From Notamacropus eugenii (Eukaryota; Chordata; Mammalia; Diprotodontia; Macropodidae), in NCBI RefSeq assembly GCF_028372415.1, contig NC_092873.1, forward strand, positions 349,393,390 to 349,457,389: a DNA stretch of 64,000 nt, given 5' to 3'. The notes beneath the pieces were generated by a model. That model had not been told where the DNA came from and did not search any database. It worked only from the letters and a program-made list of their open reading frames with translations. Below, in pieces: positions 34,761 through 46,542 of the stretch; the stretch's first letter is position 1; the number at the start of each line of letters is the position of its first letter. Both the position numbers and the translations under genes were made by a program.

Positions 34761-35159
34761 TCCCCCACCCCCAAAACCATTGTCAAGGGGATTCAGCCTG
34801 ACTTGGCCTCCATCTTAGTACAGACACAGCCCTTTAGGTCCTTTAGGAGCAAAGCCAAGACCCACATTCTGAGTTCACATAGCTTCCATGCCTTCCTCGT
34901 TGGGGAGATTCAACCTGCCTTTCTGCTGATGTGGTAGCTTCTGCCTCAGCAAACACAGCTATTGAAGATCCAGGGAAAAAGCTGAGACCACCAAATTCCT
35001 CGACATTCCCAAATGACTCAACATCCGAAACGGCTACAGCTTTCTCCATGGAAATGACATTAAAGAAGATGCTCCTACACCCTAGAGACTATTGGACCTT
35101 TCCTTCTAACCTGTAGCCTCTTATGTCTGTGGTACCTCTCCCTCCCTCCTTTCCACTCC
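34761..35159. other. Unassigned 0.4-kb segment inside L2
   Basis: L2 sequence resumes near 35160. The intervening segment matches nothing I recognise. Two overlapping open frames (34843-35049 minus, 34931-35116 plus) lack domains. Confidence 0.35.
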
Positions 35160-35275
35160 ATCTTAGAACTTAAGCTCTTTGAGATCTGGTGTAATCTTAG
35201 TTTTCTGTTGGTATTTCTAGAGTTTAGCATAAAATTTTGCTCATAGTAAGCACTTGATACATTTTTATGCATTTA
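35160..35275 (+). mobile_element. L2 LINE 3' end
   Basis: AAGCTCTTTGAGATCTGGTG and AGTAAGCACTTGATACATTT. Confidence 0.6.
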
Positions 35276-35289
35276 TTTACATACACATA

Positions 35290-35745
35290 ATAGAAATGAT
35301 ATATGAAAAACAACTAAGGAGAATATAAACAAAATGCTACGTGAGGTTCAAGGTGAGGAAGCAGAAGAGGCTTCATAAAAATAATGTCATCCAAACTGAG
35401 TCTTAAAAAATGGGTTAGATTTCAGTAGATAGTATTGGGGTTCAGAATGGGCAAAGAACATTCCAAGTAGAAGAACAGACAAGCAAGGTAAGGCTTGGGA
35501 AGAACTATATAAGGGAACTGAAAGTAGTGTTGTTTGTGGAGGGGAATAGGGTGAGATAAGGCTGTCTAGGTAGGGTGCTATGAGTTGGTGGGGAAGGGAA
35601 ACCTCAGATGCTAGAAAGAGAGCTTTAACTTGTTTCCTTACATTTGTACAGTTTTATTTATTTTTTAGTACATGCAAAGCACTTTTGCTTATATTATCTC
35701 ATTTGATCTTACAAAAGTACTCAGTTAAATAGGACAGAGGTATCC
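35290..35745 (-). mobile_element. L2 LINE fragment, antisense, then a MIR tail
   Basis: GGCAAAGAACATTCCAAGTA and AGAACAGACAAGCAAGG match the antisense L2 'AACATTCCAGGC' block. From 35650, ATATTATCTCATTTGATCTT is a MIR piece. Confidence 0.55.
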
Positions 35746-36190
35746 CTATTTTTTTTAAACTTTAGAAAACATTATTTTTTTATTCTGAACTTTAATGCCA
35801 AAAAAAGAGCATTCTCATACCCACAGAACATAAAAGGAGGGTTCTCTATGAAACAGTTAGTTTTCATTTAACATCCCTTGCTTTTTTGGGGGAAAAAAAG
35901 GCTATATTGTATTTTATACATTATATTCAAAATTGCCCATTCCTTCTGTTCTCTTGTGTGCTTTTAAAATGTTTCAATGGACCTCTTTTTTTTTTTTTTT
36001 TTTGACATCAGCAGTGCTAACTTCTCTCCCTCTTCCCTCCTCCCCTCATTAACCAAGGGAAAGAAAGGGGAAAAATCCTTGTAACTAATAAGTATAGTCA
36101 AGCAAAACAAATCCATTTACAGCAGGCAGATCCAAAAATAAATGTTTGTGCACCTTGTGTCCATCATCTCTGTCAGGAGGGAGGTAAGAG
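35746..36190 (-). mobile_element. AT-rich LINE-3'-end-like repeat, copy 1
   Basis: Resembles 47345-47790 block by block: ATTCTGAACTTTAATG against ATTCTGAATTTGATG, AAAGAGCATTCTCATA against ACAGAGCCCTTTTATA, and GTCCATCATCTCTGTCAG against GTCCATGACCTCTCTGACAG. Family not recognised. Confidence 0.45.
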
Positions 36191-36393
36191 GCTTCATCCA
36201 CAGGTCCTTTAGAAACAGGCTTGGTCATGATCAAAGTTCTTAAATCCTTTAAAATTGCTTTTCTTTGCGATGTTATTGTCCTTGTATAAAATGTTCATGC
36301 TCAATTCTCTCTACCCCAATTCATAGTACTTGGAAGTCTATCCTTTTTTTTTTTTTTTTAAGGAAAAAAATCCAGAAAGAGAAGAGTTTTGCC

Positions 36394-36545
36394 CAGGGGG
36401 TGGGAAATCTGTGGCCTTGAGGCCACATTCGGTCCTCTGGGTGCTCAAGTGCAGCCCTTTGGGAAGTTTGGATTCAGTCGAAGGGCTGAACTTGAGGACC
36501 TAGAGGACCAAATGTGGCCTTGAAGCCAAAGGTTTCCCACCTCTG
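36394..36545. mobile_element. Palindromic hAT-type MITE, 152 bp
   Basis: Terminal inverted repeats CAGGGGGTGGGAAA and TTTCCCACCTCTG. Arms are inverted copies: CTCAAGTGCAGCCCTTTG on the left, CGAAGGGCTGAACTTGAG on the right. Same family as 7535-7791 but shorter. Flanking 8-mers GTTTTGCC and GACTTACC fall in a MIR and look like a diverged 8-bp hAT target duplication. Confidence 0.8.
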
Positions 36546-36894
36546 GACTTACCCAAAGTCATATATTGGGGAGGGGGATGCAAAACCAGTGAACTCTGGT
36601 CCTCTGAATTCTGTTCCACCACCCAGCTTCAAATCCTTCCTCCTGTACACCAAGTACTTCCCTAGGGAGAGGGCTGTGTTGGGGGGAGGGAGAGAGGAAG
36701 GGGGGGAGAGTGAAGACAGCTCTTAGGAAATGGATCTTTGTGTTTAGAGCGATCAATCCAGATTAGTAATTGTCTCACCCTCTCAGTCCCCATCTCCCCT
36801 TCTATTTCTTCCCAAACTCTTCTCTGCCCCCTTCTTCCCAGCTATATCTGTCTATCTTAACATCATAGAATGTTATGTAGGAAGGGAGCAGGTG

Positions 36895-37000
36895 GGAAAG
36901 AAGTCTAGGTTTGGAATCGGAATTCGAGTTCCAGCTCTTACACACCCTCCTATGTGACCTTAGACCAGTTGCTTAATTTATCTGACCTTAACCTCCTCCT
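36895..37000 (+). mobile_element. MIR-type SINE fragment
   Basis: TATGTGACCTTAGACCAGTT in sense context. Confidence 0.5.
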
Positions 37001-37049
37001 CATCATCCCCACCACCATCATCATCGGCATCGACCTCAGCAACAGCATC

Positions 37050-37310
37050 ACATTTACATGGCCCTATAAGGTCTGCAAAGTGCTCTACAAAGATGGTCTC
37101 ATTTTATCCTCACACAACCTTGGAAGGTAAGTGCTATTATTTTCTTCATTTTACACATGAGGAAACTGAGGTAGACAGCAGTTAAGTGAGTTGTCTAGAA
37201 TCACAAGGTTACTAATTGTCTGAGGCAAGGTTTGAACTCAGTTTTTTATGAAGCTCAAATTTGATAATGTTAATTTGAAAAGCATTTTGCAAACCTATAC
37301 CTGCTATTAT
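37050..37310 (-). mobile_element. MIR-type CORE-SINE, antisense, then sense tail
   Basis: TATAAGGTCTGCAAAGTGCT, CATTTTACACATGAGGAAAC and AAGGTTTGAACTCAG. From 37255 a short sense MIR tail follows. Confidence 0.6.
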
Positions 37311-37499
37311 TAGTTAACCTTCCTCTGATCCAACCCCGTTATTTTAGATACAATGGAGCTGGGAAGTTGTCACTTTCTCCTTAACCTCTGGAATCCAGGT
37401 GGAGATGCAAAATTCACTTCCTAATCCCAGAGGGTATTCCGCATCCTTCTAAAGCTTGCCCCTTGAAAGCCTTAGAGGAAGGACTACTGCCTGAACGAT

Positions 37500-37668
37500 C
37501 AAAGATCATAGATATATTATCACAGGATGCCCATCTAAAGTTGAAGGTATTTACAGATGGGGAAACTGAGGTCTAGAGAAATGAAAAGGATTATTCCTGG
37601 CAGGAATGGTAGAAGAGATAAAATTTGAACCCAGGCTCTCTGACTCCAAATCCAGTACTCTTTGTCCT
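37500..37668 (-). mobile_element. MIR-type CORE-SINE, antisense
   Basis: TTTACAGATGGGGAAACTGA and TTTGAACCCAGGCTCTCTGA. Confidence 0.65.
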
Positions 37669-39764
37669 ATATGGGGTTGGGGAATACTCCTACCACCCCC
37701 CCTCCTCATTTGTAATGAAGCTAGTATACTCCTTGCTCCCCTTGCCTTTCACTTCCCCAACACAAAACCTTCCTAGACTACAGTTAAATCCTCCCACTTT
37801 CAGGTTTCTGTTTAGAGTGGTGAGGCAGCATCCTGCCAGGCCATACTATTCAAGAACCAAAACTAGATTGCACAGCTACCTGTTCCACCCTTCCCCTCCG
37901 CCAAAAAAAATAAAAATCCTGCATGCTGCCAATCACCCGGTTTTTGCTAAGGAGAGAGGGGATGGAGGAGCTGATCTCAGATGTTCTTTGCTTTTCTTTA
38001 TCCCTCCAGCTCCATCTCCAACTCCTTCCCCCCGTGTCCATGGACTATAAAATGGGACAAAAACGGATTAAGTGGATAGAACAGATGATCTATTAATTAA
38101 GGATCTTAATTAGTCCAGACCTAGACAGAAGACACTCAGTAAATATTATTTTGGCTCAGGAGATGCTAAGTAAGAGGAAGAAAATTATTGATTATCTAAA
38201 GTTATACCCTTGATGACCCAGATTTGAAGTATAGAACATTTTTTATTATTATTAGGGGCAAATAAGGGAGGAGGGAATTGGGCTGGATCCTAGGTGTTCT
38301 TCCTATTAGTCTGGTCCTAATCTCCATGTGAGGAAAATGATTTGGATAAAGAACTCAGATTTGATCTCTCCATGAGTTCCCTTTCCCCAGAATCTGCTGG
38401 ACCCAGACAGGAGAGAAGGAAATGAGAAAGCCAGAGGAAAGGGGGATGGGAATAGGGAGGAATAGGGGAACCCAAGATAAAGCTCTGCTTTGGGGGTTTC
38501 TCCCCCCACAGATGCTAGCAGAGTCAAGATGGAGGGTGTCTTTCTCTCCTTTCTTTTCTTTAGCCACTCTCCCTTTCTCTTTCAACTCTAGATCCAAGAT
38601 CCTATGATCCCTCTCTCTCCCTCTTCCTTCTCTTTGCCCTCTCCTCTGCTAGAACTTCTCCCCCTTCTCTCCAGGCTGGGCCCTCTTTCCCCCTCCTCTT
38701 CTTTCTTTCCTGTAACCTAAGCTGTTGTTGGGAGTTGGAGGAGCTGGGCTGGTTTGAAAGGAGGCCCCACTGCTTTTCATGGAAGAATTGAAACCATGGA
38801 ACTCGGGGAGGAGGTGGGGGGAAAAGGGAGGGGGATGACTTCAGAAATCACAGGGAACTCGATCTGGGAGACCAACTCTGATTTACTACCCCAGGACCCA
38901 GCCTCTCCCCCAACCCCCATCCCCTTTTCTTCTCCTTCTCCCAGTACTTCGCCTTTATAGTAAATGGGGGAGGAGAGGTGTTGGTTTCCCCATCCCCCCA
39001 CCTGAAGCCTTCTATCCATGTTAGCTATCCAGAAAGGTTAATTAGGAGATGGTTATGGGATGAGGTTTGTTTGGGGAGGAAAGCTCTGGCCAATCCAGAG
39101 GACCAATAGGTAGTGGGGGGATCAGTGTGTATCAAATGTAGGGTGGAGTGCCTCAAAACAAGAGGAAAATGATGAGAATTGGGAATGCAGAGTGGAGCGA
39201 TTCAGTTACTGCCTTCAAGTCTGCCCCCCACCCCCTCAAAAACTGAGAAGGCTAAAAAAGTAGCAAAGAGGACAAGTTCCCTCATTTACTAGCCATCCCT
39301 TTTCTCCCACCATTGAACAGTGCTGGGGAAAATGGAATGTGAGCCAAAAGAAGAAAGGAAGAGAGGAGGGGGAAAAATCCTCATCTAACAATCAAATTAT
39401 TTTCAGTCTAAAACTGAAATAACTGACATCAGCATCATGAATGGGCACTTTTGGCATTTGGGGGTTTTGTGACAATCTCAGGTGCCATATTTGCCTCTCC
39501 CCCCTTCCTTTGTCTTCTCTCTCTTCTCCCCTCTACAGTCAGTCTCTCTAATTCTTCTAAGATTCACCATCCCAGCTCTTCTCCTGTCTGATACATAGGG
39601 TTCCAGAGGTTGTTGAACTCTGATGCCAAGGTCTAAAAACATCACAGACTGAGTTATAATGTATGGAAGTGAATAGACCACCAGTTGAATGGCTTCCTCT
39701 TGACATCATTCCTATGAGGGGATGAGGGGAAAAAGTAGAGATGATTCACTCCTTTAACAACATG
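37669..39764. other. Gene-free stretch of about 2.1 kb, largely unique
   Basis: Purine- and pyrimidine-rich tracts produce overlapping open frames on both strands (for example 37625-38050). None shows a domain. No repeat was recognised. Confidence 0.4.
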
Positions 39765-39890
39765 TTCCAGTGGACAGTGAAGTAGATTAAAAATCAGAAG
39801 ACCCAAGTTTCTATCTCCTTAACTGCTGAATGACCTTGAGCAAGTCACCTAATTTCCCTGAGCCCCCCTACTTCTGAAGCTGTAAAATTA
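39765..39890 (+). mobile_element. MIR-type SINE fragment with (AAATT)n beyond its end
   Basis: AATGACCTTGAGCAAGTCAC in sense; a short (TTAAA)n run follows at 39887-39912. Confidence 0.6.
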
Positions 39891-40009
39891 AATTAAATTA
39901 AATTAAAAATAAATCCCAGACCTTGTGCATAGTCATTGTTTCCCTGACAACTTAAAAGGGTCACTGTGAGGATTTAATGCTAATATAGGGAACTTCCAAA
40001 TGAGCAAAT

Positions 40010-40170
40010 TCCCTCTACCAATGTAGGCAATACCTTCTGTGCAATTCATAGTCTTAAAAAGATACCCAGAGAACTGAGAGGTCACATAGCCAGTATGTGT
40101 CAGAGACAGCGCCTAACTCAAGATCTAATGAGCTCCAGCTCTCTGGTTACTATCACACTGCAATTATGAA
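40010..40170 (+). mobile_element. SINE-like module, third copy
   Basis: TACCTTCTGTGCAATTCATA, CATAGTCTTAAAAAGATACC and GCCAGTATGTGTCAGAGAC relate it to the modules at 11455 and 15390, more diverged. Confidence 0.5.
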
Positions 40171-40256
40171 TTGCCATAAAATATTATATGAATGTAAAGG
40201 ATTAAGAATATGGTATTTTATCACCAATAAAGATTTGCAGTGACTGAGGATCTCTC

Positions 40257-40530
40257 TCGGGTTGGTTGTTATTGGTCAGTTGTTTAGTTGTGTGACCCTT
40301 TGTGACCCTGTAAACCATAGCACACCCGTTCCTTCTAGCCTCCATTACTGTCCATAGGTTTTTCTTGGCAAAGACACTGAGTGGTTTGCCATTTCCTTCT
40401 CTAGTGGATCACCTAGTGTCAGAACTCTCCACTATGACCTGTCCATCTTGAATAGCCCTCCATGGCATAGCACATAGTTCATTGAGCTAAGCAAGCCCTT
40501 ATGCCATCACAAATCAGTGATCCAGGAGGG
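40257..40530 (+). mobile_element. RTE/BovB-like repeat fragment
   Basis: TTGGCAAAGACACTGAGTGG, CTATGACCTGTCCATCTTGA and GTTCATTGAGCTAAGCAAGC recall the BovB/RTE 3' region. Orientation and family from recall only. Confidence 0.45.
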
Positions 40531-40952
40531 GCTGAGGTTGGTATGAGATGCTAATACAAGCACCTCATACTGAGATACCTGTGATCTTTGGAGACCGCAT
40601 AAGTAAATGAACCTCCCCTCTGCCACAGCCCATCCCCACACACAATGACCCTCTCTATGTTTTGGAGGGGTCCCTCTAGAACCATTCTTTTCTGATCTCT
40701 TCACTAGTTTGTTGACTTGATAATTCAGTTTTTCCTTTTTCTTCTTTCTCCTCCTCCTCCAAGAACTCTCCCCCACCTTGAAATACTCCATTTTCTTATA
40801 TCTCTCATATCAGTATAACTGTTTAACCCTAATTGTGGATTGGGAACTTCCCTACTCCCTCTACCCTACCCTATCCTATGACTAGGGGTCAGGGTGGTCA
40901 AAGATACTTTTGGCCAGGTGGGGGATACCATTGTGTCTGGTAGGAGAAGGAG

Positions 40953-40954
<2 letters not shown>

Positions 40955-41036
<82 letters not shown>
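40955..41036. repeat. (GT)41 microsatellite
   Basis: 82 bp of uninterrupted GT. Confidence 0.97.
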
Positions 41037-41038
<2 letters not shown>

Positions 41039-41202
41039 GGATCAACATCTCTCCCCCTCCCCCCATATAGTACCCAAGAGATGTTTCGCATAGTGCCCCC
41101 ATTTCATGGCTACATGCTTCTGTACCTATTCTATCAATGGCTACTCTCTCAAACTATAACTGCTCCTCAGACTCTGACCTCACTCAGGTGTTACCCAGTC
41201 CT

Positions 41203-41227
41203 GTTTTGTTTTGTTTTGTTTTGTTTT
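41203..41227. repeat. (GTTTT)n short tandem repeat
   Basis: Five perfect TTTTG units. Confidence 0.9.
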
Positions 41228-41339
41228 ACCACAGATTGAAGTCTTCCCTGTGTGACAGCCCTTCCCAAGTAAGGCAATCAGACAAGATAGGGTCTTATAA
41301 AGAAGTGGAGAAGGCATCATACCAGGCCAAGTGCTGAGA

Positions 41340-41535
41340 TTAGTGGAATAGAAAGAACCTTGGGCTAAGAGTCAGGAGACCAGGGTTCTAGTCATAGCAA
41401 TGCTAATAAAAAGTCGCATGATCATAGTCAAGATGACTTAATATTATCTGATCCTCAGTTTATCCATCTGTAAAATAAGGAGTCAGGACTAGATGATATC
41501 TAAGGACCTTTCCAGATCCACTGTTCTCTGACTCC
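41340..41535 (+). mobile_element. MIR-type CORE-SINE
   Basis: AAGAGTCAGGAGACCAGGGT, TCCTCAGTTTATCCATCTGT and GACTAGATGATATCTAAGGA. Confidence 0.65.
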
Positions 41536-41924
41536 TAGAGTTCTCTTCCTAGACAAGTCACCAGATGGTCACTTCCTATGGAGATATATCCAGACCAGGT
41601 ATGGCCTTGAAGGGGAAAAGGAGTGTTTTGGAATAAGTGAGTAAAACCTGAGGCCGACTAAGACTTTTTCCTTTTTTTCCCACCTTAGAGTAATTTGGTG
41701 ATTAACATTTGTTGTTCCAATAAGCTGGTGGGAGTGGAGGTGAAATGGGATAATGGGGAATTAATGAGGCACTATGCATTTTTCAAGCATGTACTGGGAA
41801 TGCAAGTGATGATTTAGTCAATTTAGTCACTCCTCAGCTTTTGTTTCCGTTAATCTGCAGGAATCAGAACTCTTTATTGAGTGGAGGGAAATTAATCTAT
41901 CAAATTTGAGAACTCTATCAAATT

Positions 41925-42400
41925 TATCAATCAATCAATCAACAAACATTATTGATACTTTATTGTGTGCCAGGTGCTGAGAATACAAGTACAATCAATG
42001 ATGAAGCAATCCCTACTTCATGAATTAAATTCTGTGGCGGATCGGGGAGGCAAAGAGGGAGAAGGCAAGATACTAAGGCCATACAATACAAGTATATTCA
42101 AAATGCCGATTAAGAGAACAAATGCAAAGTAATGAGGGGACCAGGAATGGCTTCACCAAGAAAGTCTCACTTGAGTTGAATTTTGAATGAAGAGAGGTAT
42201 TTTATTAGCAGAGGTGAGGAGCGAAGGCATTCCAGGCAAGAAACACAGCTAGAACAAAGGCAAGATGAGAGGAGACACAGAAAGAAGACCAGTTCAAACA
42301 GTGCAAGAGAGAGAATAAAGTCCAATAAACCTGGAAAGAGAAGTTGGGACCAGGCTTTAAAAATTAAAACCCAGAGGAGGTGAGCTCTGAAAAAAAGAGG
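41925..42400 (-). mobile_element. L2 LINE 3' region, antisense
   Basis: AATCAACAAACATTATTGAT, TTGTGTGCCAGGTGCTGAGA, GGAATGGCTTCACCAAGAAA and GAGCGAAGGCATTCCAGGCA, in antisense order. Confidence 0.7.
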
Positions 42401-42429
42401 GATAAATTGAATTTCAGAATGATCTGTCT

Positions 42430-43528
42430 ATGTATTTTCATTTCACGGCAGTTCAAATAAGTTCTTAGGCGGGAGTGGACAAGTCGATACCCTTCTTAGT
42501 AACTGTTTCCTCAACTCATCTGTATAATGAAGGTGTGGGACCAGACCTCTGTGGTTGTGCCCAGCTCCAAATACCATGCTTCCAAATGTTTCAGTGTGTG
42601 TGGAGAGGGGTGTTACATTTTGGGACTGAAGGTCAGAATGAAAGTAGGAGACAAGAGGGGCTGCTATCTCTGTGTGTTAGGGAGACCCTTTCTCAGCCTC
42701 CCCAGGAAGTTTTCCTTCCCTGCAGCTGGTGCCCTAAGGGCTCCGACCCCATTTCACCCCCTTTTTGGCCCCTCCCGAGAGCCTGCAGGGCCTGGAATGA
42801 CAAAAATCTGAACTACAAACAGACCTCCCCACAGCACTCCCTCTCTCCCCCCACCTCCAGGCCATTCCCTCCTTTAGCAGCTCTTAGCAAAAGGTTGGCT
42901 TCCTGGAGTAGAGAACAGTTAAAAAGGACTGGGGTAGGGTGAGGGGAGAAGTTCTTGGAGAGAATATTAAGAAAAAACAGGAAAGTCTAAAGAGAAAAGG
43001 AGTGGGGAAAAAAATGACTAGAAGGGAAATGTACTCCTAGAAAAGTGGGTGGGGAAAGATCCATGGTTTGAGACCTATTAGAAAGGAGAATTAAGAAGGA
43101 AGCTAGGATCAGGGCCAGGGAGTGATGCCAAGTCACATCCCCATCCCAGGGAAGAACCTCTGCCTAACTCCATATCCCAGCTCCCTATAAGAATCTTCCA
43201 GAAAAGAGAAAGCCCAGCCCCCAGCTCCCAGTTTCCATCACCCTGTTCTCAGTCATCACCATCTCCCCTACTATTCCCCTCCCTCCCTACTATCTTCTTA
43301 TACCAGCCATAGAAGCTCCCGCCCGCCCCTGCCCAGGCACCTTTTACTTCTTTCTTAACTACCCCCACTACTGACTTTGGGGAGTGATACATTTGAGGAA
43401 CATCTATTCTTCAAACCTTTGTCGGTTGTTTAGTTTTCAAACAAACTGAAACAGGGAGTTTGACCCTTCCAGACATAGGGCTGTGGTTTTTATGCCTCTT
43501 TTTGGGGGGTGGGAGATATCCTAGAACA
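42430..43528. promoter_or_regulatory. Repeat-free block; candidate conserved non-coding element
   Basis: About 12 kb upstream of FZD2. 42690-42930 is compositionally distinct, with CCTGCAGCTGGTGCC, CCTGGAATGACAAAAATC (TEAD-type GGAATG) and CTTAGCAAAAGGTTGGC. The open frame 42475-42942 has no domain. Function inferred only. Confidence 0.35.
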
Positions 43529-43577
43529 GTCTCTGGCATGTAGTAGGTGCTTAATAAATGCTTATGGAATAACCAAC
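43529..43577 (+). mobile_element. L2 3' terminus
   Basis: CATGTAGTAGGTGCTTAATA and AATGCTTATGGAATAA. Confidence 0.6.
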
Positions 43578-44464
43578 TGTCAGTTGTGGCACTCTTCCTT
43601 TCATACTTTCCCCAACCAGACTTCCTCGTTTCCCCATCTTGGCTCTGCCCTCTGTCTTAGAGCTGGATAGAGAGTGTCTGTGGGGATGGAGCCAGCATAA
43701 TGCCCAGCAAGAGGAGAAACCCTGGGGATGGGGGGCGCTGCCTTCCTTTTGGTCTCCAGAACTGGCTGCTGGAGCTGGAAGCTGCCTTAAGCACCGATGG
43801 TGACCTCTTTGCAGGGGCCTGCTCTCTCCGGCTTGTACAACACAGCTCCTGCCAAGGGTGGTATAGAAAGCTGCAGAACCCGCAGCAGGCTGAGGAAGGC
43901 AGAGGAAAAGGCAGCTTAGGGGCTTCCAGCTGAGTGAGATGGATTAGGAGTCTTTGGGGAGGGATCAGGGGCATGCAGAGGGGGAGAAGTTTGGGGCTAG
44001 AACCAGAGTGAGTTCCTTTGCAGCCTGGGGGTTGGGTGATGGAAGGAGGGGGTGGGCCTCTAATTGAGGGAGTCTCTTCTTACTCTGCTAGTAGGACTGG
44101 TGGGAGAAAAGACAACCTGAGGAAGAAGGAGGTGAAAGGACTGGCTTTGAGTTGTGAGGATCAGTGGTCTAAGAGGGAGAGAGGTGGAATTCCCAAGGAT
44201 GAAATATAAGGATCCTGGAAGAGCCTCCTTTCCCTAGAAATCAGTAGGAATTTTTCTGTACCCGAAAAAGAGCAAATTGAGGCAGTGGATTTGGGGGGAT
44301 GGAAAGGGGTGGTAAAAACTGACATCTGGACAAGAAAAGGAAATATTTGGAGATGGCAGTCCTCTTTATTTGCCCTCCTCCATGCCCAGTTTCTAAGCAC
44401 CAAGTCAAAAGAGGATAAGAATCACACAGATAAGGAGGGAAGAAGAGAAAAGACTTTCCCAAGT
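43578..44464. other. Gene-free stretch, unassigned
   Basis: An open frame on the plus strand at 43700-43933 (77 codons) and one opposite it have no domain; both are unlikely to be genes. Confidence 0.35.
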
Positions 44465-44660
44465 CAGCATTTATTAAGCACCTACTATGTGCCAGGCATT
44501 GTGTTAAACTCTGGAGATACAAAGAAAGAAAAAACAACCCCCCCCCAAAAAAAATCCTGCTTTCAAGGTGTTCATAGCCTAATGGGGGAGACAAATGAAA
44601 AGAATTATGTACAAAGGACATAAAAAGGATAAACATATAGAAAGGCCAAACTGGAGATGA
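44465..44660 (-). mobile_element. L2 LINE 3' end, antisense
   Basis: GCATTTATTAAGCACCTACT, ATGTGCCAGGCATTGTG and CATAGCCTAATGGGGGAGAC. Confidence 0.75.
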
Positions 44661-44827
44661 TCTCAGAGGGAAGGCAATGATTTCCTTGTGTCTTGTCTCC
44701 CTTGAGTGTTGGCTTCATTCCAGTTTATGGTGAGAGGGCGACGGTAATGTGCCTCTTGAATGCCTTTACCCAGAATTTTTATCTCCTACTGGCAAATAGA
44801 GCAAAGTAGCCCATAGAGGTGTTTTGG

Positions 44828-45066
44828 GTTTTTTTTGTTGTTGAGTTGTTTCAGTCATGTCTGATTCTTGATTTTCTTGGCAAAGATACTGCAATGGTTT
44901 GCTCTTTCCTTCTGCAGTTCATTTGACAGGTGAGGAAACTCAGGTAAACTGGGTTAAATGACTTGCCCAGGGTCACACAGCTATTGAGTGTCTGAGGCTG
45001 GGTTTGAACTCAGGTCTTCCTGACTCTAAACCTGGTGTTCTATTCATGGCACTACCTAGCTGCCCA
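44828..45066 (-). mobile_element. tRNA-derived SINE, full length, antisense
   Basis: TTCTTGGCAAAGATACTGCA, GACTTGCCCAGGGTCACACA, GGTTTGAACTCAGGTCTTCC and CTACCTAGCTGCCC. Confidence 0.8.
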
Positions 45067-45354
45067 CAGAAGTGTTTGCTTCTGAAGTAGTCCAAGAAAG
45101 TGAGAAACTGTGAGATAGATTGCATTGGGAACCACGCTAGAAGAATTTGGCTCCTCCGCATCTAGCCTTGGATATCAATTGCACCATCTGTGTGTAGAGA
45201 GGCTGGAGCAAAGGATTTCAGCTCAGCACCAAGAAAAAAGAGAATAAAATAAACTTCATTTTAGCCTGTGGGGCTTCTTGGAGGTTATCCTGGTCCCTGA
45301 CAAAATAAACACTTATGCCATCATCCAATGCACTTTCTAGCCATATTCAAAGCA

Positions 45355-45585
45355 TTATTGTTGTTCAGTCCTGTTTGGCTCTTTGTGAATCTTTTATCTT
45401 GTTTTCTTGGCAAGGATGTGGGAATGGTTTACCATTTACTTCTCCAGTGCATGAAAGCAAACAGAAAGTAAGTGACTTACCAAGGGTCACACAGCTAGCT
45501 AGTAAGTATTTGAAAGTGGATTAGAACACAGGTGTTCCTGACTCTAGGCCCAGTGCTCTATCCACTGAGTCACCTAATTGCCTCC
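45355..45585 (-). mobile_element. tRNA-derived SINE, full length, antisense
   Basis: TTTCTTGGCAAGGATGTGGG, CAAGGGTCACACAGCTAGCT and CTCTATCCACTGAGTCACCT. Confidence 0.8.
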
Positions 45586-45938
45586 TATATTCAAAAGTTA
45601 CAGCAAGTTTTAAGATCTAAAACTGAGTTCAGATTACCATGTCTTCCTCTTCCCTTGTGAAGATTGATATATAGCGCCAGAATGATTGTTGGCCCTCATG
45701 GAGTTGAGTCCCCAAGTCTGTCAGGTCTGAGGAGATACCTCCCATCCCTCGCCCTGGTGTAATATGGGAACTGGTAAGCTGAGTCCCCAAGGGGTCTTTG
45801 AGTCCCTGGTTCCCTTACCTTACCTTATCCCCCTGTCCTTTAGGTTTGGAGTGTCACTATATCATATAACTTTCATCCTTATTCTGGATGGTAGTTGTCA
45901 GAGCTCCTAAATTCACCACCCCTCTAGAAGAGTGCCAT

Positions 45939-46112
45939 CTACTATAGGTGGGCTACAAGCATACTATATACTATGAGTATACTATATATAGTAGCATACT
46001 ATGAGTATGCTACTATAGGTAGGTTATGAGTATATTATATAATTGGAGCATACAATATATATTAGTATGTTATGAGTATGCTACTAGAGGTGAGCTATGA
46101 GTATGCTATATG
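45939..46112. repeat. Minisatellite, 71-bp period, about 2.4 units
   Basis: CTACTATAGGTGGG starts at 45939, CTACTATAGGTAGG at 46010 and CTACTAGAGGTGAG at 46081, exactly 71 bp apart. Each full unit ends in ATGAGTATG. Confidence 0.85.
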
Positions 46113-46236
46113 TATAGCCCTAGTCTAAGCAGGAAAAGAGCTTTAGCCTTCCTTGGACAGGAAAAGGCTTTCTAGCCAACAAACCCCATGAAATGGTAGC
46201 AGAGAGCGGCACATGGCCCTGGAGAGGCAGGAGAGC

Positions 46237-46277
46237 TGAGACCCAGCATATATACACACACAACACAACACAACACA
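46237..46277. repeat. (CA)n/(CAACA)n short repeat
   Basis: ACACACACAACACAACACAA. Confidence 0.8.
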
Positions 46278-46542
46278 GTGCTCAATGGAGACATGATGCA
46301 ACACCCAGCAAAGAGCACAGTAATTATGTCACCAAAAGACATCAGCTGCTTTGAAGCACTGGATGTGTGAGTTGCCCAAGGTACTCATGCACCTTGGATT
46401 CTTAATACATGTTCCATTGGTGGTCCTTGGTCATCCGTGCTTTCTGCATGTGCCCTCCATCACTGGTGCTGTGGCAGACTTCAAGAAAGTGTACCTCATG
46501 TTGCACTTGTTTACTCCTGCTTCTTGATTTGTTGGACTGTTG

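Noticed and set aside
34843-35116. Overlapping sense and antisense frames at 34.8-35.1 kb
   Set aside because: Short, no domain, embedded in L2 sequence.
43700-43933. 77-codon plus-strand frame beginning PSKRRNPGDGG
   Set aside because: No domain and no upstream promoter; length within chance.
45939-46112. CRISPR-like direct repeats
   Set aside because: 71-bp units are contiguous with no unique spacers; a minisatellite.
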